Source: Pholiota molesta
Lineage: Eukaryota; Basidiomycota; Agaricomycetes; Agaricales; Strophariaceae
DNA: 64,000 nucleotides
Reading direction: 5' to 3'
Assembly (NCBI GenBank): GCA_014925825.1
Contig: JACGCK010000009.1
Coordinates: 62,001 to 126,000 of the forward strand
In this document: one piece after another, positions 57,621-64,000 of the stretch
How positions within the stretch are numbered: the stretch's first letter is position 1
Layout: each line of letters opens with the position of its first letter
Notes under the pieces: generated by a model
Seen by the model: the letters and a program-made list of their open reading frames with translations, nothing else
Databases searched by the model: none
Told to the model about the DNA's origin: nothing
Program-made: the position numbers and the translations under genes

Positions 57621-60600
57621 ATGACGAGTAGTATGGAATTCACCGACAAAGCGCAACAGAGCCTAGCTGAGGCTATTCAGCTAGCAAAGGACTACGCCAA
57701 TGCACAAGGTATGTCTCCGTGTATCTTGTTTTCTACCCTTTTCCTAACTTATATAAAAACAGTACATCCTGCGCATCTCGCCTTCGTTTTACTTAATGAA
57801 GGAGGCGCTACTGAACCATCTCCTTCGGGTGCACCTTCACATGGTGGTGCCCCACTGTTCTCTTCTGTCGTAACGAAAGCGGGTGGCGACCCTGTAAGTA
57901 TACATACCATAGCGTTCAACTCTTTGTGCTAATGAAGCTTACAGGCGGCAATTAGACGAGCCATGCAGAAGCTCATTGTTCGTCTCCCAACACAAAGCCC
58001 TCCGCCAGATGAAGTGTCGTTATCGTCTGCTGCCCAGAAGGTTTTACGCGAGGCCCATAATCTTCAGAAAACTATGCACGACTCCTACATTGCCCAAGAT
58101 CATATCCTTCTCGCGCTCATCCAGGATCCGACGATATCAACTGTCTTGAAGGAGAACAATCTCACAGAAGCTACTCTGAAAACCGCTATCCAACAAATTC
58201 GCGGCAATCGACGAGTCGAATCCAAGACCGCGGAGCAGGGATTTGATGCTTTGCAAAAGTACGCCGTGGATCTTACAGCTCTCGCAGAAGAGGGAAAGAT
58301 AGATCCAGTCATTGGCCGAGATGATGAGATTCGCCGTTGTATTCGAATTCTATGCAGAAGGTACGAAATATCAAAATGGTTGATCTAGGACTCTTTACTT
58401 ATATTGTGGCCCAGGACAAAAAACAACCCTGTTCTCATCGGTGAACCTGGTGTAGGAAAAACAGCTATCGCTGAAGGTCTGGCGCAACGAATCGTGAATC
58501 GCGATGTACCTGCTAGTCTTCTCGCACGTCTTTACTCCTTGGACATGGGTGCTCTTATGGCAGGTGCCAAATACAAGGGTGAATATGAAGAGCGCATTAA
58601 ATCCGTTCTCAATGAAGTCGAGAAGGCGGCTGAGGAAGGTGGCCCAGGAATCATACTTTTCATCGACGAGTTGCATCTCATTATGGCTGGCCGCGGTGCA
58701 GAAGGTGGTGGCATGGATGCTGGAAACCTCTTCAAGCCCCTTCTAGCTCGTGGTAAGTTGCGCTGTATCGGCGCAACAACACTCTCGGAATATCGCAAGT
58801 ACATCGAAACCGATCCCGCTTTGGAACGTCGCTTCGCCCAAGTCCTCGTTAATGAACCAAGTGTCCCAGAAACGATCAGCATTTTGCGTGGTATTCGCGA
58901 GAAGTACGAAGTCCACCATGGTGTACGCATTCTTGATAGTGCCCTCATCAGCGCGGCAACATTGGCACATCGATACTTGACATCCAGACGACTTCCGGAT
59001 TCAGCCATTGACTTGGTAGATGAAGCATGTGCCAGGTAGGCTTTTTTAAAAACCTTATTTCTACTTCTTACAGTTTGTTTCTAGCGTCCGCGTCAATCGA
59101 GAAACCGAGCCTGAAGCCATCGACAAATTACAACGCAAAAAACTCGAATTAGAAGTGGAGATTCATGCTCTTGAACGCGAAAAGGACGAGGCAAGCAAAG
59201 AACGCTTGCAAATGGCTCGCAAAGCAATCTCAGATGTCGATGAACAACTACGACCTCTTAAAGCCATGTACGAAAATGAAAAGAGCCGAGGAGAGGAAAT
59301 AAACCAGGTCCGGAGGAAAATGGACGACTTGAAAGCCAAAGCCGAGGAAGCTGAGCGACGGTGAGCCCAAATACATTTGTTATAAGGCTTTGACTGACGT
59401 TGCGTAGTTACGATCTTGCAACAGCGTCAGATATCCGCTATTACGCCTTGCCAGACCTTCAAGCACGTCTCGAGAAACTAGAAGCCAAAAAACAGGCGGA
59501 AGACGCTGCAGCTGGTGGAGGAACCGATACCGTAGGGCCAGACCAGATAGCCGAAATTGTTGCGAAGTGGACTAACATCCCTGTCACTCGCCTCGTAACC
59601 ACTGAGAGGGAAAAGCTACTGCGCTTGGAGAAAGTTTTGTCCGAGCATGTAGTTGGACAGCAAGATGCGGTCAAAGCGGTTGCCAATGCTGTGCGCCTCT
59701 CTCGCAGTGGACTTTCCAACCCCAATCGACCAATAGCAAGCTTTCTCATGGCGGGACCTTCTGGCACGGGTAAAACGCAAATGGCGAAAACAGTGAGTTC
59801 GTGTTTTGATCATATTTAGTACGATACTTAACAGTGCCATTCCAGCTCGCAACCGTACTGTTTGACTCTCCCGATACTATGATTCGTATTGACGGTTCCG
59901 AATATTCGGAAAAGCACTCGATTTCCCGCTTAATTGGATCTCCTCCAGGTTATGTTGGATACGATGCTGGAGGTCAACTAACCGAATACATTCGCCGCAA
60001 ACCCTATTCCATCATTCTTATCGACGAAATTGAGAAAGCATGCCGCGAATTCGTCACATTGTTCTTGCAAGTTTTGGACGATGGTCGTCTGACTGACGGC
60101 CAAGGTCGTATTGTCGACATGCGCAATACCGTCATCATGATGACCTCGAATTTGGGCGCAGCTTACCTCAATGAAATCCCCGAGGGCCCTCTCAATGCTG
60201 AGACGAGAAATCTTGTCATGGGCGCGATTCAATCTCATTTCCCACCAGAGTTCATCAATCGTATCGACGACATTGTCATTTTCGTGAGTATACATTATTC
60301 CGATTCTTTACGTGGTAGCAACTGACATTGGATTTAGCGCGCTCTGTCTCAAAGAGATATACTCAAAATTGTCGACCTACGTCTCAAAGAAATTAACGAG
60401 CGTCTTGCAGATCGTAAGATCAAACTCGATGTGGACGCCGAAAGCAAACAGTATCTCATGTCGATTGGATACTCGCCGGCGTATGGTGCTCGCCCATTGA
60501 ATCGTGCCATCCAAAGCGAGTTGCTGAATCCACTATCTGTCTTAATCTTGTCCGGCCAAGTGTTGGATGGGGAGGTAGTGTCTGTGCGTTTCGATGGAGC

Positions 60601-60703
60601 ACATAACCGTCTTGCCATCTTGCCTAACCACGAAGGGACTGGAACGATGGACATTGACAGTTTTGACACTGACAACGACGTCGAAATCGAGGAGATGGAT
60701 TAG
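57621..60703 (+). CDS. HSP104: Hsp104 protein disaggregase (ClpB family)
   Basis: Hexameric AAA+ ATPase that pulls polypeptides out of aggregates together with Hsp70 in the cytosol. ATG 57621 ([19 protein letters not shown]) starts the Clp N domain. NBD1 shows Walker A GEPGVGKT (58446), pore loop [10 protein letters not shown] and Walker [10 protein letters not shown]. The middle coiled-coil domain is near 59100-59480 ([20 protein letters not shown]). NBD2 shows Walker [29 protein letters not shown] with pore loop GYVGYD, Walker [10 protein letters not shown], sensor 1 MMTSNLGA, and [15 protein letters not shown]. The acidic end (VEIEEMD) matches the cytosolic Hsp104 tail and argues against the mitochondrial paralogue Hsp78, as does the lack of a presequence. 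Length is about 900 residues. Introns are about 50-65 nt. Confidence 0.97.
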
Positions 60704-61037
60704 ATGTTTGCGGCGGTGTAGTAGAAGGTGGATTGGCAACATCCTAAATGAGCCCGGCTGTATTTATATCGCATTGACAATACATTCACTAATAACATTC
60801 TTCGCTCGTATATCACATCACTTGTAATTGTAGCTCAGTGTGCTATTTATCAATGAACAAAGGCCATATAAATTTGCATTAAACGCCAATGAAGTCATAC
60901 TAGAAACGTGATTCAGTCATGGTGTGTTTTTTCAACTTGGAGCGAACGGATCGAAGCGGGCTCGATTTCTTAAAAAGGAAAGCGGCCTGAGTTAGAGCTC
61001 AGATTGTTGCGCCAGGTTTGTCCTGACCACATACACC
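60704..61037 (+). promoter_or_regulatory. Interval between Hsp104 and complex I subunit gene
   Basis: 334 bases on the same strand: the Hsp104 3' UTR and the promoter of the next gene. No firm motif seen. Confidence 0.4.
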
Positions 61038-61780
61038 ATGCTCGGCCGTCGCGCCCTTCTACGTTTCACTAATGGCGTGAAGAATATCACGCGCTCCGCA
61101 TCGAGCTCAACCTCTGAGGTCGCCGTTAAGGCCAACGATGCCGCTATCATCACTAAGAAGGACATACCAGCTACTCTTCGGCAAGCACCCAACTACCCAA
61201 CCACCTGGTCCGCAAATCAGGCGCCCCGTCCTGGCCCTGGAGCTGGCCCGCGCTTCGAGCAGACAGACATGTCTCTGCAGCCCAATCCCCTGAGCGCGAT
61301 GGAGCTCGTTGCTGAGGAACCTATTCGCCTTGTCCAAGGGCGGAAAGCAGTTTGTGACGGAGGTGCGTAGCAACTCCATTACGCCCGCCAACGTATTTGG
61401 GCTCGTTCTATCAGTTCTCTGACGTGATTTGGAATACGATGGCCCGGAAATTAGGAGGAGGTCCATTGGGTCATCCAAAAATTTACATCAACTTGGTATG
61501 TACAGGCCACGCCGCACTTGTCATTGCTTCGTAAATTTGCATTGCAACCTAATACCCATTCGACAGGACCAACCTGGAGCTCGTGCTTGCGGGTGTGTAA
61601 AATCTTTTCTTCCTTCAACGTTTCCCGCAGAAATAACTAAATGAACGCCCACACGGTCGTTTCTCTCTCAAGATACTGGTATGAGTAGCTTCTTCTCAAT
61701 TGGGTCTGAGTTTAACTTAACGCGCCTTGGTTCATTTCAGTGGCATCCGGTTCGAACAAGATCCCCATCATCATCATTGA
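61038..61780 (+). CDS. NDUFS6: Mitochondrial complex I zinc-binding subunit (NDUFS6 / 13 kDa-A type)
   Basis: Small matrix-side subunit of NADH:ubiquinone oxidoreductase with a CHCC zinc site. Exons 61038-61362, 61455-61495, 61567-61592, 61673-61678 (6 nt) and 61741-61780 total 438 nt, i.e. 145 residues. The N terminus MLGRRALLRFTNGVKNITRS is a mitochondrial presequence. The mature part shows VCDGGGGPLGHPKIYINL, then DQPGARACGYCGIRFEQD and a C-terminal HHHH. The zinc ligands Cys (VCDGG), His (GHPK) and the CGYC pair are all present, but the second Cys is completed only by the 6-nt exon ATACTG. Frame closure and conserved sequence both require that micro-exon. Confidence 0.93.
61673..61678 (+). 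other. 6-nt micro-exon in the complex I subunit gene
   Basis: The sequence CTCAAG|ATACTG|GTATGAG has an acceptor on the left and a donor on the right. Joined to GCTTGCGG and TGGCATCCGG it reads C-G-Y-C-G-I-R, the conserved zinc-binding motif. Confidence 0.85.
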
Positions 61781-62243
61781 TATCTATCCACCTACGTTCT
61801 GCTTCTGTGATATAAAACAGTACCTAGAATTTCAAGCTTTCCAGACCCCAAGAAGCTCAGACACGGAAGCCGACCAAATTTGTCAACCATCTGGATCTAG
61901 ATTATCCGGCTCTCCAACGTTATCATCAGCTGGAAAACATAAAAATACATATTGTGTGTCTACTACTATAAGTAGCTTCCGGCTTGAGTAGTGCAACTAT
62001 GGAAAAGTAAGTATGGTACCGGGGAAAAACAAGGAATTACTAGGAATACGAAAACAGGGGTAGGGCCAATGGTTCAGTGTATGTACGCCGTTGATACAAC
62101 CTCCTGGGTATGATGGGACACAAATGAATGACGAGTGAGGGAAAAGGCAACAATGACTGTGGTGTGACAAGACCGAAGAACGAAATGATAAAGAAGACCT
62201 AAAGGAACAGAGAAACAACCAAGCGAGTGTGTCTAGCAGAAGA
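61781..62243. other. Convergent 3' interval
   Basis: 463 bases between two facing stop codons. Likely the two 3' UTRs; no other signal seen. Confidence 0.45.
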
Positions 62244-64000
62244 TCAAGCATCTTCTGGTGTTGTAAAAATCATGGGCGAAAGCGGTGGAAGGTCTCCACC
62301 AGCTACTGCTTCCAACTCGGAAAAAGGAGGTAGGATATTAGATGATGGTATTCGATCGCTTGTTGGTGGTGGCGGTAGTGGTGGTGGAGGTAATGGAGGC
62401 TGTATAGAGTCATTAGGGGTCAGATTATCCATATGGTCCTATGTGTAACTCACCACTTTGAACATAGGGTTTATAGCCGACTTGGCCGACTTGGGTGTAT
62501 GTCCTGAACTAGGTGGGTACCCATACGAACTTGGGGGTTGGCCGTATGGACTTGGGGGAAGAGAAGGTAGATGGCTATTCAAATCCAATGGACTATGAGG
62601 ACCATTGTGGTTTGGATGGTATCCCGGAGATAGGGATGCATAAGGGGGGGATTGGGTGCGCGATAGAAGGTCTTCCTTATGATGTTGCGGAACTTGGATC
62701 CATTGAGGCGAGGGCGACAGGGAAGGAGACATGGTTGGGGAGAGTGATAGCAGTTCTAGAGGTGGGGGTGATATGCTGCCTGATAGGTGTGATGTGACGG
62801 AGGCTTGTGTGCGGAAATCGTGCGCCAGCTGGCCTTCCAGAGAAAATGAATTGGAGGAGCGTGCAGAGGGAGGAAAATCATCAAATGATGTTCGCAAGGA
62901 CGATCTTGATGTCATTCTGCTCATGTTGTACAGACTTGGTCGATTCCGCAATCGAGAAGGTCCTGGATCGCTGTCAACGGTGGCGAAGGATATTGAAGAC
63001 ATGCGACTGAGGCTATGAACGTCTGACGACGACATTGAATGGTCGTCATCGTACTCCCGACGGCGAACCTTAGTGATACGCTCTGAGGGTCCTCTCCACT
63101 CTCGTTCTCGGTCGCGCTCCAATTGAGAAAGATGAGTGTCATGCGGCATCAAAAATTGCCCTGCAGCGGCACCAATGGTGCTCGATTTCGTGGCATTAGC
63201 ACCGTTATTTTGTTCGCGTCTCACAGGACCACTTGAAGGTTGTTTTCCCTTAGATTCCATAACATCCAAGCGTTGCTCAGGGCCAGGAGCCCATTCGATA
63301 TCGTCACCGACTTTGTTCTGCAAGTAACGATAACGTTTGTCCATAACTGCCCTGCCATTTCGCGTTGAGTCTTCTGAGCCAATCTGTGTTTCTCGAGTTC
63401 GGCTTCGCGGTGCAGACGTTGAGCTTCTTTCTTGTTCAAACTTGACATCTTCTTGGCGTCACGTGCCTCTTGAATCGCTTCGCGAACAGGCGAGGTGTCC
63501 CGTAAGGATCTGCTGTCAGTGCTGGAAGACTGGGTCCGTTTTCTTGATGTGAAGTTCACAGCAGGACTGGCTTCATCCACAGGCGGAAGAGTGTATGATG
63601 GGATTTGTCTCCCCCGAACATAGACAGCCATCCATTCTTGCCAAATGGTCCCCGTTTTCCCCCAGATTTGTGCGTCTGTGCATGGGTATTGGTGCTGTCT
63701 GGCACAGGTTCTGGGAGCCGCGGAGGATCCTGAGCCATGGGAGAGTCAAGAACTTCGGTAACATGCCCGTTGACATGTTGAGATGGATGTGATTGATCGT
63801 GCGGAGAAACAACATCCATTGCATAATCGGCCTGCGAATCAGACCAAGTTCCGTGTGGTGGAGGAGGATGCCGATAGTCATTATGCGCAACAATAGTCGG
63901 AGTGTAATGGGACTGGGGCGCGGGAATAGGATATGGTATATGGGGGGTAATAGAAGCATTTGGATATTGCTGTGGATTGTGTAAATTCTGAGCAGAATGC
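62244..64000 (-). CDS. Ser/Pro/Tyr-rich conserved fungal protein, 5' end beyond window (two one-base frame breaks)
   Basis: Function not recognised. The gene is open at the right edge (HSAQNLHNPQQYPNASI...), so the start lies outside. The visible part is mostly disordered: Pro/His/Tyr-rich, then KRGPFGKNGWLSMFGG, RQIPSYTLPPVDEASPAVNF, a charged helix (REAIQEARDAKKMSSLNKK; KEAQRLHREAELEKHRLAQ), VMDKRYRYLQNKVGDDIEWA, then long Ser/Pro-rich stretches and a poly-Pro segment (LPPPPLPPPPTS) close to the stop at 62244. An intron separates about 62433 and 62447. Two frame steps, in the five-C run at 63611-63615 and at 63353/63354, each look like one missing base. The helix plus GWLSMF and DKRYRYLQ segments are the likely conserved core. 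Confidence 0.72.

Noticed and set aside
57621..60703. Mitochondrial Hsp78 instead of Hsp104
   Set aside because: There is no presequence and the C terminus is acidic as in the cytosolic protein.
1..64000. A new defence, mobile or biosynthetic system
   Set aside because: Nearly every kilobase is explained by conserved eukaryotic genes; no polyketide synthase, peptide synthetase, terpene, NLR-type or mobile signature was seen.

Overview
The window is nuclear DNA from a filamentous basidiomycete, most likely a mushroom-forming Agaricomycete. Genes lie close together on both strands and are cut by many short introns (about 48-80 nt, GT..AG, occasionally GC..AG). Recognisable products are eukaryotic and fungal: a Zn2Cys6 regulator, Rac, HapX, Spb1, eIF3b, Sls1, Git1, VPS13, Hsp104 and a complex I subunit. 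I see no transposon, RNA gene, CRISPR array, virus or secondary-metabolite cluster.

Layout. 1-11.1 kb (all minus): a Zn2Cys6 transcription factor running off the left edge, a single-pass membrane protein of unknown function, a Rac GTPase, a C2H2-like zinc-finger protein, and a small DUF423/TMEM256 membrane protein in seven exons. 11.3-20.1 kb: Spb1 (+), then Sls1-like and Git1-like genes (-). 20.1-22.9 kb: the largest gene-poor stretch, with decayed repeats and one doubtful small gene. 22.9-36.1 kb: eIF3b (+), HapX (+), an intronless PPR gene (-), an SLC35F5-like transporter (+), an XRCC2-like RAD51 paralogue (-), a coiled-coil protein (+). 36.8-48.5 kb: VPS13 (+). 48.7-56.5 kb: a DENN-domain protein and a NIPA-like transporter (-). 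57.6-61.8 kb: Hsp104 and the complex I zinc subunit (+). 62.2-64 kb: a Ser/Pro-rich protein (-) running off the right edge.

Most genes are housekeeping functions: ribosome maturation, translation initiation, mitochondrial expression and respiration, lipid transfer, Rab/Rho signalling, recombination, protein disaggregation, transport and iron control. They do not form one pathway and I see no sign that they act as a cluster.

Two themes deserve a second look. First, extreme exon fragmentation: a 5-nt exon inside a Zn2Cys6 DNA-binding cluster, a 6-nt exon inside the zinc site of the complex I subunit, and a coding exon that consists only of ATG. Second, at least seven places in five genes where the conserved reading frame is broken by what looks like one missing base. 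This is more easily explained by consensus errors in the assembly than by pseudogenes. I found no evidence for a new defence, mobile or biosynthetic system.
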